From Actinomadura rubrisoli (GTDB lineage: Bacteria > Actinomycetota > Actinomycetes > Streptosporangiales > Streptosporangiaceae): a stretch of DNA of 64,000 nucleotides. Below, in pieces: positions 8,270-15,913 of this stretch. The DNA is taken from positions 16,625 through 80,624 of the forward strand of contig NZ_SMKU01000005.1 of assembly GCF_004349215.1 (NCBI RefSeq), given 5' to 3'. The notes beneath the pieces were generated by a model that was given only the letters and a program-made list of their open reading frames with translations, searched no databases and was not told the origin of the DNA. Every line of letters begins with the position of its first letter. Within the stretch, counting starts at the first letter, position 1. The position numbers and the translations under genes are program-made.

Positions 8270-8293
8270 CTACCCCCACTGATCTCTCTAAAC
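8270..8293 (-). promoter_or_regulatory. SigB/SigF-type promoter of gvpA (GTTTAG-N12-GGGTAG)
   Basis: On the minus strand GTTTAG (8293-8288) and GGGTAG (8275-8270) are separated by exactly 12 bases. This matches the general-stress sigma consensus GTTT...GGGTAT. Transcription would start near 8262, giving a leader of about 47 bases with a strong ribosome site before gvpA. Confidence 0.6.
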
Positions 8294-8326
8294 GGGCCCC
8301 CGGGTTTCGGTCAGGTGCTGGTCACG

Positions 8327-8596
8327 TCAGCGCTTGCGGGCCGTGCGCCGTCCGATCGCAAGTCCGGCGCCGGCGGCCGCGACGACCGGGACGGCGCGCA
8401 GGAGCTTGCGCAGGGTCAGCAGCCGCACGAGCCCGGCCACGCGGCCCGGCAGCGCGGTGACCTGCGCCGGCAGTGCCGTGACCTGGCCCGGCAGATCCGT
8501 GACCTCGCCGCCGGCCTTCCGCGCGCCCTTCTTCAGCTGGCCGGAGCCCTTCTTCATCTGGTCGGAGCCCTTGCTCGGCGCCGAGGGGGTCTTCAT
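8327..8596 (-). CDS. Small repeat-containing protein upstream of gvpA, unknown function
   Basis: The 89-residue protein is not recognised. Residues 1-30 are Lys/Gly/Ser-rich. Next come three seven-residue repeats of the form V-T-[DA]-L-P-[GA]-Q (about 32-52). A basic/hydrophobic segment and a C-terminal hydrophobic stretch (VPVVAAAGAGLAIG) before Arg/Lys residues could anchor it in the membrane. GGAAGAG precedes ATG 8596. It has its own SigB/F-like promoter at 8667-8690 and lies 111 bases before gvpA on the same strand, so it is probably co-expressed with gas vesicle genes. Function is unknown. Confidence 0.65.
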   Translation of the reverse strand: MKTPSAPSKGSDQMKKGSGQLKKGARKAGGEVTDLPGQVTALPAQVTALPGRVAGLVRLLTLRKLLRAVPVVAAAGAGLAIGRRTARKR

Positions 8597-8666
8597 CTCT
8601 CTTCCTTCCATCGGGGGGATCCGCGTCCGGTCGGCCGCCGCGCGGGCGCGGCGGCACCCCGCGCCC

Positions 8667-8690
8667 CTACCCGGCCCGCCACCGGCAAAC
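8667..8690 (-). promoter_or_regulatory. SigB/SigF-type promoter of the 89-residue protein (GTTTGC-N12-GGGTAG)
   Basis: On the minus strand GTTTGC (8690-8685) and GGGTAG (8672-8667) are 12 bases apart, the same spacing as at gvpA. The start would lie near 8659, giving a leader of about 62 bases. Confidence 0.55.
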
Positions 8691-8714
8691 ATGGCCCCAG
8701 GCCAGGGCCGACAA

Positions 8715-8738
8715 GATTGGAACCGTCGGACGGGGTAT
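8715..8738 (+). promoter_or_regulatory. SigB/SigF-type promoter of the antiporter operon (GATTGG-N12-GGGTAT)
   Basis: GATTGG (8715-8720) and a consensus GGGTAT (8733-8738) are 12 bases apart. The ATG of mrpE is at 8748, so the message would have almost no leader. The promoter lies back to back with the one at 8667-8690. Confidence 0.55.
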
Positions 8739-8747
8739 GCGAGACCC

Positions 8748-9368
8748 ATGACGACGCCACTGCCCACCAGGCTGCTCCGGCCCGGCCTCGCGCGCCGCGC
8801 GGCCGAGCCGCTGGCGTGGTGGGTCGCGCTCCTCGCCGCCTACCTGGCGCTGGTCTCCGCCATCTCCGTCACCGAGATCACCGTCGCCGCCCTGACGGCC
8901 GCCGCCGGAGCGGCCCTCGCCGTCGCCGCGCGCCGCGCGCTGGTCACGACCGGCACCGCCGCCGACCCCGAGGGCGGCCGACAGCCCGCCGCCGACCTCG
9001 TCCCCGTGCGCCGGCCCGTCCCGCCCTACCGGCTGCTCCCGCCGCTGGCGCGGCTGCCTGCGCAGATCGTCGCCGACACCGCGCGCGTCGTGCTGCGCGG
9101 CGCGTCCGGCGGCGGATGGACCCGGCTGGGCGTCGCCCCCGGCGCGGCCAACCGCGGCACGGCCACTCTCCTGGTCTCCACCTCGCCCGGCACCTACGTC
9201 GGCGGCGTCGACCCCGAGCACGGGACGCTGCGCGTCCACCGGCTCCGCCCCGGCCCCTCGTCCTTCGAGCGCCGGCTACAGGACACCGGGCTGGTCCACG
9301 AGGCCGACGAGGCCGACGAGGCCGACGAGGCCGACGAGCCCGGCGGCAAGAACGGTGAACCGGCATGA
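8748..9368 (+). CDS. mrpE: Na+/H+ antiporter subunit E (MrpE/MnhE)
   Basis: The 206-residue protein has two N-terminal membrane helices (EPLAWWVALLAAYLALVSAI and ITVAALTAAAGAALAVAAR), then the MrpE block LARLPAQIVADTARVVLRG, NRGTATLLVSTSPGTYVGGVDPEHGTLRVHRL. Subunit E is part of the membrane-bound multisubunit Mrp cation/proton antiporter. The tail holds four perfect 9-bp repeats (9300-9335) encoding EAD units. ATG 8748 opens the operon and the stop overlaps mrpF (ATGA). Confidence 0.88.
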   Translation: MTTPLPTRLLRPGLARRAAEPLAWWVALLAAYLALVSAISVTEITVAALTAAAGAALAVAARRALVTTGTAADPEGGRQPAADLVPVRRPVPPYRLLPPLARLPAQIVADTARVVLRGASGGGWTRLGVAPGAANRGTATLLVSTSPGTYVGGVDPEHGTLRVHRLRPGPSSFERRLQDTGLVHEADEADEADEADEPGGKNGEPA

Positions 9369-9616
9369 ACACCGCCGTCCCGGCCCTCGCCGTCATGCTC
9401 GGCGGTCTCCTCCCCGCGCTCCTGGCCACCCTGCGCGGACGGCCGGCGGACCGCCTCGCCGGGCTCATCGTCACCGGGCCGCTGGTGACCCTCGCGCTGG
9501 CCCTGCTCGCCGCCGCGTACGGGCGGCCCGCCTATCTGGACGTCGCCCTCGTGCTCGCGCTGCTGTCGTTCGCCGGTTCCCTGGTGTTCGCGCGGTTCCT
9601 GAGCCGGACGCTGTGA
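9365..9616 (+). CDS. mrpF: Na+/H+ antiporter subunit F (MrpF/MnhF)
   Basis: The 83-residue protein has three hydrophobic helices with the loop RGRPADRLAGLIVTGPLVTLALALLAAAYGRPAYLDVALVLALLSFAGSLVFARFL. This matches MrpF, including the conserved PxDR and YLDVALVxALLxFxG elements. ATG 9365 overlaps the mrpE stop, so it is translated together with it. Confidence 0.9.
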   Translation: MNTAVPALAVMLGGLLPALLATLRGRPADRLAGLIVTGPLVTLALALLAAAYGRPAYLDVALVLALLSFAGSLVFARFLSRTL

Positions 9617-9631
9617 CGGGAGGGACGAGCG

Positions 9632-9919
9632 ATGAGCCGCACCCTGCTCGCCGACGCGCTGATCTGGGCGGGCGCAGCCGTCGCGGTCCTCACCGCGCTG
9701 CGGCTGCCCTTCACCCGCGGCGCCGCCGCGCGGCTGCACGTCGTCGCCCCCGTCACCGTCCTGGCCGCGCCGCTGCTGCTCGCCGGGCTGGCGCTGCGGT
9801 CCTGGTCGTCCTGGCACGACGTCGCCAAGCTCGCCGTCATCGCCGCGCTGCTCGCCGCGACCGGCCCCGCCACCGTGGTGACGGCCGGGCAAGCCGTGGG
9901 GAGGTCGTCGCGTGAATGA
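9632..9919 (+). CDS. mrpG: Na+/H+ antiporter subunit G (MrpG/MnhG)
   Basis: The 95-residue protein has three membrane helices and the MrpG-like segment RLPFTRGAAARLHVVAPVTVLAAPLLLAGLAL. Canonical MrpG reads RxPDxxxRLHAxTK; the aspartate is not seen here. GGGAGGGACGAG lies just upstream of ATG 9632. It overlaps the next gene by eight bases. Confidence 0.85.
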   Translation: MSRTLLADALIWAGAAVAVLTALRLPFTRGAAARLHVVAPVTVLAAPLLLAGLALRSWSSWHDVAKLAVIAALLAATGPATVVTAGQAVGRSSRE

Positions 9920-10244
9920 CGCCCTCTCCGGCCCCCTCGCCGACACCCTGATCGTCGCCGGGCTCGGCCTGGTCGCGCTCATGGCCACCGCGGTCGTCCT
10001 CACCCGCGACCCCGCCCGGCAGGCGATCGTGCTGTCGGGCTACGGGCTGACCCTCGGCCTGCTGTTCCTCATCCTCCAGGCCCCCGACGTGGCCATGTCG
10101 CAGATCGGCGTCGGGACGGTCGTCGTCCCGCTCATCGTCATCCTCGCCCTGCACGCCACCCGCCATCACAGAGACAACACCGGCGAGGACGAGGGCGAGG
10201 ACGGGAAGGCGGGCGGCGGCGGCCCGGACGGAGCCCGCCGATGA
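9912..10244 (+). CDS. MbhD-like antiporter subunit (MrpA C-terminal module, DUF4040)
   Basis: The 110-residue protein has three helices with LTRDPARQAIVLSGYGLTLGLLFLILQAPDVAMSQIGVGTVVVPLIVILAL. The QAPDVAMSQIxVGTVVVPLIxILAL block is the signature of the small domain found at the C-terminus of MrpA and as the free subunit MbhD of membrane-bound hydrogenases. A free-standing copy, with no NuoL-like MrpA domain, indicates an Mbh-style organisation. Start GTG 9912 lies inside mrpG and the stop overlaps the next gene. Confidence 0.85.
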   Translation: MNDALSGPLADTLIVAGLGLVALMATAVVLTRDPARQAIVLSGYGLTLGLLFLILQAPDVAMSQIGVGTVVVPLIVILALHATRHHRDNTGEDEGEDGKAGGGGPDGARR

Positions 10245-10930
10245 AGGCGCGCGCCCGCACCCTGCTGTTCGCCGCCGGCGCCGTGGGCACGGCGGCGCTG
10301 TTCACCGCGGGCGCGCTGGACCTGCCCGACTTCGGCGGGCCCGTGCACCCCTACGGCGACCGCGCCGTCCGCGAGGCGCTCGGGAAGGGCACCAGCAACA
10401 CCGTGTCGTCGGTCAACTTCGACCAGCGCGCGCTCGACACGATCGGCGAGGAGCTGATCCTGCTGGCCTCCGCCCTGGGCGCGGTCGTGCTGCTCCGGGT
10501 CGTCCGGAAAGAGGAGGAGGACGCCGGCGCCTCGCACCGGCACGGCCCCGCCGAGGTGTCGGACGCGCTGCGCATCATCGGCTACCTGCTGCTGCCCCTC
10601 ACCCTCATGGCGGGCGTCTACCTCATCGCCCACGGCGCCCAGTCGCCCGGCGGGGGCTTCCAGGGCGGCGTCGTCCTCGGCACCGCCATCCACCTGCTCT
10701 ACCTCGCCGGGGACTACCCCGCCCTGCAGCGGCTCCGGCCGATCCCGGTGTTCGAGTCGGCCGAGGCGCTGGCCGCCGGGGCGTTCGTCGCCCTCGGCCT
10801 GGCCGCCGCCGGACAGGTGCCCGCGCTCAACGCCGCCGTCGGCGCCGAGGTCGGCTGCGCCCTGGTCCTGCTGATCGGCAAGTTCTTCGAGCAGGCGCTG
10901 CTCGTCCGCGAACCCCCGGAGCCGCCATGA
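10241..10930 (+). CDS. mrpB: MbhE-MrpB fusion, antiporter subunit B
   Basis: The 229-residue protein joins two modules. Residues 1-90 resemble MbhE ([59 protein letters not shown]). Residues 105-229 are MrpB ([42 protein letters not shown]), with the conserved [14 protein letters not shown] motif. In Mrp operons the MbhE module normally belongs to MrpA. Here it is fused to MrpB. It begins ATGA-coupled to the MbhD gene and ends ATGA-coupled to mrpC. Confidence 0.87.
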   Translation: MKARARTLLFAAGAVGTAALFTAGALDLPDFGGPVHPYGDRAVREALGKGTSNTVSSVNFDQRALDTIGEELILLASALGAVVLLRVVRKEEEDAGASHRHGPAEVSDALRIIGYLLLPLTLMAGVYLIAHGAQSPGGGFQGGVVLGTAIHLLYLAGDYPALQRLRPIPVFESAEALAAGAFVALGLAAAGQVPALNAAVGAEVGCALVLLIGKFFEQALLVREPPEPP

Positions 10931-11274
10931 GCCACCTGCCCTACCTGACCGCCGGCTGGATCATGCTCGTGGGGATCTACGGGATGGTCACCAGCCGCGA
11001 CCTGATCCACGCCGTGGTGTGCCTGTCGGTGACCCAGTCCGGCACCTACGTGCTGCTGCTGGCCATCGGATACCGGTCCGGCGCGACCGCGCCCGTCTTC
11101 TCCGACCGCCCGCCCGGCGGACGGCCCGTCACCGACCCGATCGTCCAGGCCATGACGCTCACCGACATCGTCGTCGGCGCCACCGTCACCGCGCTGCTGC
11201 TCGCCCTCGCGGTCCAGGTCGCCAAGCGGCGCGGCACCCTGGACCCCGGCGAGCTGCGCTCCCTCGAATCGTGA
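10927..11274 (+). CDS. mrpC: Na+/H+ antiporter subunit C (MrpC, NuoK-like)
   Basis: The 115-residue protein has three membrane helices homologous to Nuo[44 protein letters not shown] is followed by [30 protein letters not shown], with the conserved DPxxQAxxLTDIVVG element. It is coupled on both sides, by ATGA before and GTGA after. Confidence 0.93.
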   Translation: MSHLPYLTAGWIMLVGIYGMVTSRDLIHAVVCLSVTQSGTYVLLLAIGYRSGATAPVFSDRPPGGRPVTDPIVQAMTLTDIVVGATVTALLLALAVQVAKRRGTLDPGELRSLES

Positions 11275-13058
11275 TCCTCCAGCTCACCGTCGCGGTGCCG
11301 GTGCTGGTCGCGGCGCTGCTGGCGGCGGCCGGGCGGTGGCTGCCGCGGCTGGTGGTGGACGCCTCCGCCGTCCTGGCCGTCGGCGCCGTCATCGGGCTCG
11401 CCACCGTCACGCTGCTGCGCTCGCCCCACCGCGCCCAGGTCACCTGGCTCGGCGGATGGGGACCGTCTAGCGGTGTCGGCATCCCGCTGGCCGCCGACCC
11501 GCTCGCCGCCGCGCTCGCCCTGACCACCGCCGTGCTCACCCTCGCGGCGCTGGTGTTCTCCTGGCGGTTCTTCACCGAGGTCCAGGCGATCTTCCACACG
11601 CTCATGCTGCTGTTCCTGGCCGCCATGTGCGCGTTCGTCTACACCGGGGACCTGTTCGACGCGTTCGTGTTCTTCGAGCTGATGAGCGTCGTCGCGTTCG
11701 CGCTGACCGGCTACCGCTCGGAGGAGCCGTCCACCGTCCACGGCGCCCTCAACTTCGGCATCATCGCCTCCCTCGGCGCCTACCTCACCCTCGCGGGCAT
11801 CGGCCTGGTCTACGCCCGGACCGGGGAGCTGGGGCTCGCCGCCATCGGACGGCACCTCGCCGGGACCGGACGCGGCGACGCGCTCGTCACCGCCGCCTTC
11901 GTGCTCATCTGCACCGGCTACCTCGTCAAGGCCGCCGCCGTCCCGTTCCACTTCTGGCTCGCCGACGCCCACGCCGTCGCGCCCACGCCGGTCTGCGTCC
12001 TGTTCTCCGGCGTCATGGTCGAGCTGGGCGTGTACGGCGTCGCCCGCACGTACTGGACGATCTTCGACGGGCTCGTCCCGACGGGTGCCATCGCCGTCCT
12101 CGGCGCCGCCGCCGCGCTGCTGGGCGCCGTGATGTGCGTCCTTCAGCGGCACATCAAGCGGCTGCTGGCCTACTCCACGATCAGCCACGTCGGGCTGCTG
12201 CTCGTCGGCGTCGCGGTCAAGACGCCCGACGCGCTCGCGGGCAGCGCCTACTACCTCGCCGGGCACGCCGGGGTGAAGGGCGCCCTGTTCCTCGGCGCGG
12301 GCGCCCTGCTCAACCGGCACGAGACCGTCGACGAGCACGACCTGCGCGGACGCGGGCGCGGCATGCCCGTCACCAGTGCCATCTTCCTGCTCGGTGCCGC
12401 CGGGCTGGCCGGGCTGCCGCCCTCGGGCCTGTGGGCCGGGCACTCGGTCACCGAGCACGCCGCCGAGCAGCTCGGCTGGTGGTGGTTCACGCCGGTCGCC
12501 ATCGTCTCGTCCGCGCTCACTGCGGGCGCCGTCCTGCGGGTGTGGCTCCGAGTGTTCCGCGGCGCGCCCGACGACGACCCCGCCAAGGGACCGGACGAGG
12601 GGCACGAGGGCCCCGAGACCCGCACGATCCTGCGGACCCTGCCCTGGACGATGGTCACGCCGGGAGCCGTCCTCATGGCCGGGGCGCTGCTGATCGGCCT
12701 GCTCCCCGGCGGGCCCGTCGCCACCGCCGCCGCCATGTTCGCCGACCGCGAGGGTTACGCGGGCCTGGTCCTGGACGGCCGCGTCCCGCACCCGCACGCG
12801 ACGCCCGCCGACCCGTGGACGATCCCCGGGCTGGCGGGCTCGGCGCTCTCCCTCGTCCTCGCCGTGCTGATCGCCGTCCACGCCCTGCGCCGCTCGGCCG
12901 CCGGGCCACCGCGGTTCGCCCTGCTGCATCCCCTCAGGACCGCGACGGACGCAGCGGCCCGCCGCCTGCACGCCCTGCATTCGGGCCACATCGGCGACTA
13001 CGCCGCCTGGCTCACCGCCGGGGTCGCCGTCCTGGCACTCCTCACGTCCTCTCTGTGA
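11271..13058 (+). CDS. mrpD: Na+/H+ antiporter subunit D (MrpD, NuoN/M-like proton-channel subunit)
   Basis: The 595-residue protein has about 14 helices of the complex I antiporter family. Key points include the acidic residue in [15 protein letters not shown] on the TM5 equivalent, [37 protein letters not shown] with the conserved Lys and PFHFWLxDAHxxAPT motif, and [14 protein letters not shown]. It is the only NuoL/M/N-type subunit in the operon. GTG 11271 overlaps the mrpC stop. It is the last gene; no terminator is obvious before 13069. Confidence 0.93.
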   Translation: MILQLTVAVPVLVAALLAAAGRWLPRLVVDASAVLAVGAVIGLATVTLLRSPHRAQVTWLGGWGPSSGVGIPLAADPLAAALALTTAVLTLAALVFSWRFFTEVQAIFHTLMLLFLAAMCAFVYTGDLFDAFVFFELMSVVAFALTGYRSEEPSTVHGALNFGIIASLGAYLTLAGIGLVYARTGELGLAAIGRHLAGTGRGDALVTAAFVLICTGYLVKAAAVPFHFWLADAHAVAPTPVCVLFSGVMVELGVYGVARTYWTIFDGLVPTGAIAVLGAAAALLGAVMCVLQRHIKRLLAYSTISHVGLLLVGVAVKTPDALAGSAYYLAGHAGVKGALFLGAGALLNRHETVDEHDLRGRGRGMPVTSAIFLLGAAGLAGLPPSGLWAGHSVTEHAAEQLGWWWFTPVAIVSSALTAGAVLRVWLRVFRGAPDDDPAKGPDEGHEGPETRTILRTLPWTMVTPGAVLMAGALLIGLLPGGPVATAAAMFADREGYAGLVLDGRVPHPHATPADPWTIPGLAGSALSLVLAVLIAVHALRRSAAGPPRFALLHPLRTATDAAARRLHALHSGHIGDYAAWLTAGVAVLALLTSSL

Positions 13059-13068
13059 GCGCGCTATA

Positions 13069-13088
13069 GTTAATGAATAGCCATTCAC
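13069..13088. promoter_or_regulatory. Imperfect palindrome GT-N-AATG-N6-CATT-N-AC before the DHFR-like gene
   Basis: The 20-base element has matched ends (GT-AATG / CATT-AC) and overlaps a TATAGT sequence (13065-13070) that could be a -10 box. It lies 15 bases before ATG 13103 and looks like a repressor site. No adjacent regulator is obvious, so the role is inference. Confidence 0.35.
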
Positions 13089-13102
13089 AAACGGAGGCGC
13101 GC

Positions 13103-13642
13103 ATGACCACCGACCGTCCGTTCACCGCCGCGGTCTTCATCGCCACGAGCCTGGACGGGTACATCGCCCGCGCGGACGGCGACATCGGCTGGCTCACCAG
13201 CCGCGGCGAACAGGCGGGCGACACCGGCTACGACGCCTTCGCCGCCGGCATCGACACCCTCGTCATGGGGCGCGGCAGCTACGAGAAGGTCCTCACCTTC
13301 GGGGGCTGGCCGTACGAGGGCAAGCGCGTGGCCGTCCTCAGCACGCGGCTGCCCGAGGACGCCGACCCGCGCATCACCGTCCACCGCGACCTGGACGCGC
13401 TGGTGAAGGACCTCGCCGACCGCGGCGCCCGCCGCGTCTACGCCGACGGCGGCCAGGTCGTCCAGGCGTTCCTGCGCGCGGGACTGCTGGACGAGCTGAC
13501 GATCACCACGGTCCCGGTCCTACTGGGCGGCGGCCTGCCGCTGTTCGGCGCCCTCGACCGGGACATCGACCTCGTCCACCGCTCGACGCGGGTGCTGGGC
13601 GCTGGGCTCGTCCAGTCGACCTACACCGTCACGCACGGCTGA
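13103..13642 (+). CDS. Dihydrofolate reductase family protein (RibD C-terminal domain-like)
   Basis: The 179-residue protein has the YyaP/YwjB type of RibD C-terminal fold. FIATSLDGYIARADGDIGWL, then YDAFAAGIDTLVMGRGSYEKVLTFGGWPY and an NADPH-site segment VYADGGQVVQAFLRAGLLDELTITTVPVLLGGGLPLF are all conserved. It is probably an NADPH-dependent reductase, but the substrate is unknown and it is unlikely to be the cell's folate reductase. GGAGG (13093-13097) fixes ATG 13103. Confidence 0.82.
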   Translation: MTTDRPFTAAVFIATSLDGYIARADGDIGWLTSRGEQAGDTGYDAFAAGIDTLVMGRGSYEKVLTFGGWPYEGKRVAVLSTRLPEDADPRITVHRDLDALVKDLADRGARRVYADGGQVVQAFLRAGLLDELTITTVPVLLGGGLPLFGALDRDIDLVHRSTRVLGAGLVQSTYTVTHG

Positions 13643-13721
13643 CTACAGGTAATAGCCCTCGCCCGGGACGGCCGCCTCGCCCGGAAGCGCGGGACCGTCC
13701 GGACCTCCTGGGCGTCCTGGG

Positions 13722-14165
13722 TCAGTGCCAGTCACTGATCTTCACGTCGCGCGGAGCGGGGGCGCCTTCTCCGGTCTCCAGGAGCTGCTTGAGGCTCATC
13801 AGGAAAGTGGCCCATTTGGTGCTGCAGTGGTGCATGAACTCCACCGGCTCACGCCAGTCCCCGTGCTTGAACAGCACGATCGTGTAGTCGCCGTCCTGGC
13901 GGAGGTCCCACTGCACGCTGGTGCCGATCCACTCCTGCGGTCCGTCCACGACGTCCCAGCGGACGAGCCGCCCTGGATCGAGCCCGGCGACCTTCATGTC
14001 GAATCCGCCCTCCCGGAACCGGAACTCGATCACGTCGCCGGGGCCGGTCTTCCCCGAGGTCTGCGCGGTCCACCAGCCGGACAGGCCGTCCAGGGTGGTG
14101 AGCGCGTCGTACACCTGCTCCGGCGAGGACCGCTCGACGCCGATGCGGTGAAGGATGTCCGCCAT
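13722..14165 (-). CDS. SRPBCC (AHSA1-like) protein
   Basis: The 147-residue protein has the START/Bet v1-like fold sequence of AHSA1 domain proteins: RIGVERSSPEQVYDALTTLDGLSGWWT, then PGRLVRWDVVDGPQEWIGTSVQWDL and a final FLMSLKQLLETGEG. Such proteins bind hydrophobic ligands in a deep pocket; no ligand is known here. It is the third gene of a minus-strand set headed by another SRPBCC protein and an ArsR regulator, the widespread ArsR-SRPBCC arrangement. Confidence 0.85.
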   Translation of the reverse strand: MADILHRIGVERSSPEQVYDALTTLDGLSGWWTAQTSGKTGPGDVIEFRFREGGFDMKVAGLDPGRLVRWDVVDGPQEWIGTSVQWDLRQDGDYTIVLFKHGDWREPVEFMHHCSTKWATFLMSLKQLLETGEGAPAPRDVKISDWH

Positions 14166-14182
14166 CTCGGTTCTCCTCTCTC

Positions 14183-14542
14183 CTACTTCTTCTCGGTCTG
14201 CTCGCTGGTGTCCTTGCCGCGCTGGATCGTCTCGGCGATGCGCTTGATGCGCTGGAGACGGGCGTCCCAGGCGGCGCCGACGCCGGCGAGCTGGGCGACG
14301 GCGCGGGCGAGCTGGGCCTGATCGACGCGGAATCGCTTCTCGCGGCCGGCCGCGGCGGCGTGCACCAGGCCGACCCGGTCGAGGACGGCGAGGTGCTTCG
14401 CCACGGCCTGGCGGGTCACCGGCAGGTGCTCGCTCAAGCTGGTCGCCGTCCCGCCGCCCTCGCTCAGCAGCAGGTCGAGCATCCGGCGCCGGGTCGGGTC
14501 GCCGACCGCCGACCAGAGGTCGTCGTCCACCATCACGCTCAT
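14183..14542 (-). CDS. ArsR-family transcriptional regulator
   Basis: The 119-residue winged-helix protein reads DDLWSAVGDPTRRRMLDLLLSEGGGTATSLSEHLPVTRQAVAKHLAVLDRVGLVHAAAAGREKRFRV, the classic ArsR/SmtB-type HTH (GDPTRRRMLDLL and TRQAVAKHLxVLxxAGLV). No metal-binding Cys pair is visible, fitting the metal-independent group that travels with SRPBCC proteins. It overlaps the upstream SRPBCC gene by four bases and likely binds the paired repeats at 15015-15074. Confidence 0.88.
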   Translation of the reverse strand: MSVMVDDDLWSAVGDPTRRRMLDLLLSEGGGTATSLSEHLPVTRQAVAKHLAVLDRVGLVHAAAAGREKRFRVDQAQLARAVAQLAGVGAAWDARLQRIKRIAETIQRGKDTSEQTEKK

Positions 14543-15000
14543 GCGCCCGCTTCGACCTTCGCGGCGTACACAGGCAGCCGAGGCAGATAGAAGTCCCAGC
14601 CGGTGACGTGGTCGGCGTACTCAGTGGCGACCTTCGCCTCATCCCAGCCGCGCTCGCGGAAGCCGCTCTCGGTCATCCGCAGGACGGTCCCATCGCCGGC
14701 GGGCTCCAGCTCGAAGACGACCAGGAACGAGTTGTCCGGCGCGGCGGACTCCCCTTCCTGGTGGGTCCACCGGAAGGAGAAGAGCCGCGGCGGCACGGCG
14801 TCGACGACCACGAACTGCACCCAGGTGCCGCCCTGTGAGAAGTCCCCGAAGCCGATCCGCCCCGCTCCCCCGGGCACGGCCGGGTACTCCGCCTCGTCCG
14901 GCCACCACTCGCGCAGGTGCTCGGGACTGCTCACCACGTCGAAGACGACCTTGGGTGAGGCGTCGATGTGAATCTCCCGCTCGATCGTTCCGAAATCCAT
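14539..15000 (-). CDS. SRPBCC (AHSA1-like) protein, first gene of the ArsR operon
   Basis: The 153-residue protein begins GTIEREIHIDASPKVVFDVVSSPEHLREWWPDEAEY and ends WDFYLPRLPVYAAK, a standard SRPBCC domain with the WW of the first helix region. ATG 15000 is favoured by AAGGTGG just upstream. It is coupled to the ArsR gene by ATGA. With the second SRPBCC gene at 13722 it makes a three-gene unit whose two ligand-binding proteins may act together. Confidence 0.86.
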   Translation of the reverse strand: MDFGTIEREIHIDASPKVVFDVVSSPEHLREWWPDEAEYPAVPGGAGRIGFGDFSQGGTWVQFVVVDAVPPRLFSFRWTHQEGESAAPDNSFLVVFELEPAGDGTVLRMTESGFRERGWDEAKVATEYADHVTGWDFYLPRLPVYAAKVEAGA

Positions 15001-15014
15001 GTTCGCCACCTTCT

Positions 15015-15074
15015 GCAATGTTTGGTTGCACGTCACGCTAACCGATCCACCTGGCATGCGCAACCGCTGGTTGC
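15015..15074. promoter_or_regulatory. Two copies of GCAA-N7-TTGC, candidate ArsR operators
   Basis: GCAA-N7-TTGC occurs at 15015-15029 and again at 15060-15074. Both spacers end in TGG and the starts are 45 bases apart. They flank the promoter region of the SRPBCC-ArsR-SRPBCC operon. Such matched palindromes next to an ArsR gene are most simply its own operators. Confidence 0.6.
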
Positions 15075-15131
15075 ATAAAGGTGCCTAGAGGCCACATGAC
15101 GCGGCTTGAGGCTGACCGGGATGCCGTCGGC

Positions 15132-15761
15132 TTATACGGTCCATAGGCGCAGCTTGCGATAGCGCGGCTCCCAGGAGATCCGGTTGAGCTCCCGCACGGT
15201 CATGGGCAGGGCGGTCAGGAACCGGCTCCGCTCGATCGGCGCGATGCCGTCCACGATCCACGGGATGAGCACCTGGGTGCCCTTCTCGCACCGCTGCCGG
15301 ACCGCCTCGGCGAACGCCGTCCACTCCTCGGCGCTCAGCGCCGACCGGACCAGCGGCAGCGCGCTGACCTCCTCGTGCCGCAGCTGGACGTCCAGTTCCG
15401 TGCGGAGCCGGTCCACCGCGCCGGCCAGGTCGACGCCGTCCTCCAGCGCGGCGTCGACCGCGACGACCAGCGGTTCCAGCCGCGCGTGCTCGGCCGTCGT
15501 CTGCTTCAGCACGGCCAGCTCGGCGCGCCGTCCGCCCAGCGCGCGCCTCACGCGCGGCCACAGCTCGGCGTCCTCCACCTCGTGGTGCAGGTGGAGCTGC
15601 TCCTTGAGGTTCTCCCAGCCCTCGCGGACGTGGGGGGCGCGGGCCTTGCCCGCCGCGACGGCCGCCGCGAGCCGCTCAAGGTCCCGGCGGAAGGCGTCGT
15701 GCGCCGCGTAGAGGAGGGCGAGGTCGATCGATCCGCGTGGCAAGGTCCCAACTGTCTTCAT
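15132..15761 (-). CDS. Hemerythrin HHE cation-binding domain protein
   Basis: The 209-residue protein has HHE motifs expected for a di-iron or other metal four-helix bundle: LLYAAHDAFRRDLERL (His21), LHLHHEVEDAELWP (His57/59/60, Glu61/63), TAEHARLEPL, and VQLRHEEVSALPLV. The second half (FAEAVRQRCEKGTQVLIPWIVDGI and the C-terminus) is typical of actinobacterial hemerythrin-like proteins. These sense or store O2, NO or iron; the role here is unknown. It stands alone on the minus strand. Confidence 0.86.
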   Translation of the reverse strand: MKTVGTLPRGSIDLALLYAAHDAFRRDLERLAAAVAAGKARAPHVREGWENLKEQLHLHHEVEDAELWPRVRRALGGRRAELAVLKQTTAEHARLEPLVVAVDAALEDGVDLAGAVDRLRTELDVQLRHEEVSALPLVRSALSAEEWTAFAEAVRQRCEKGTQVLIPWIVDGIAPIERSRFLTALPMTVRELNRISWEPRYRKLRLWTV

Positions 15762-15851
15762 ACAAATACAGAGGCACCGGCACCCGCCTTTGTGACATGC
15801 CGGCTCGAACCGAGACCAGGTTCACACCTCGCCGCCAGGTCGCCCGCGTGG

Positions 15852-15873
15852 AGGCGGCCACATGCGGCCGCCT
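15852..15873 (-). terminator. Hairpin after the TetR gene
   Basis: AGGCGGCC (15852-15859) and GGCCGCCT (15866-15873) form an 8-bp stem with a 6-base loop, 41 bases beyond the stop of the TetR gene. No T-run follows, as is common in high-GC actinomycetes. Confidence 0.35.
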
Positions 15874-15913
15874 GCCCCCTCGGCTCTCCCGGAATGCCCG
15901 CCCGGGTTCCGGC

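Noticed and set aside
9300..9335. Four perfect 9-bp repeats as a possible CRISPR or regulatory repeat
   Set aside because: They are in-frame codons for an EAD run in the MrpE tail; no spacers. No CRISPR array was found anywhere.
11046..13088. 680-codon minus-strand frame
   Set aside because: Antisense to mrpC/mrpD, low-complexity Gly/Glu/Arg composition.
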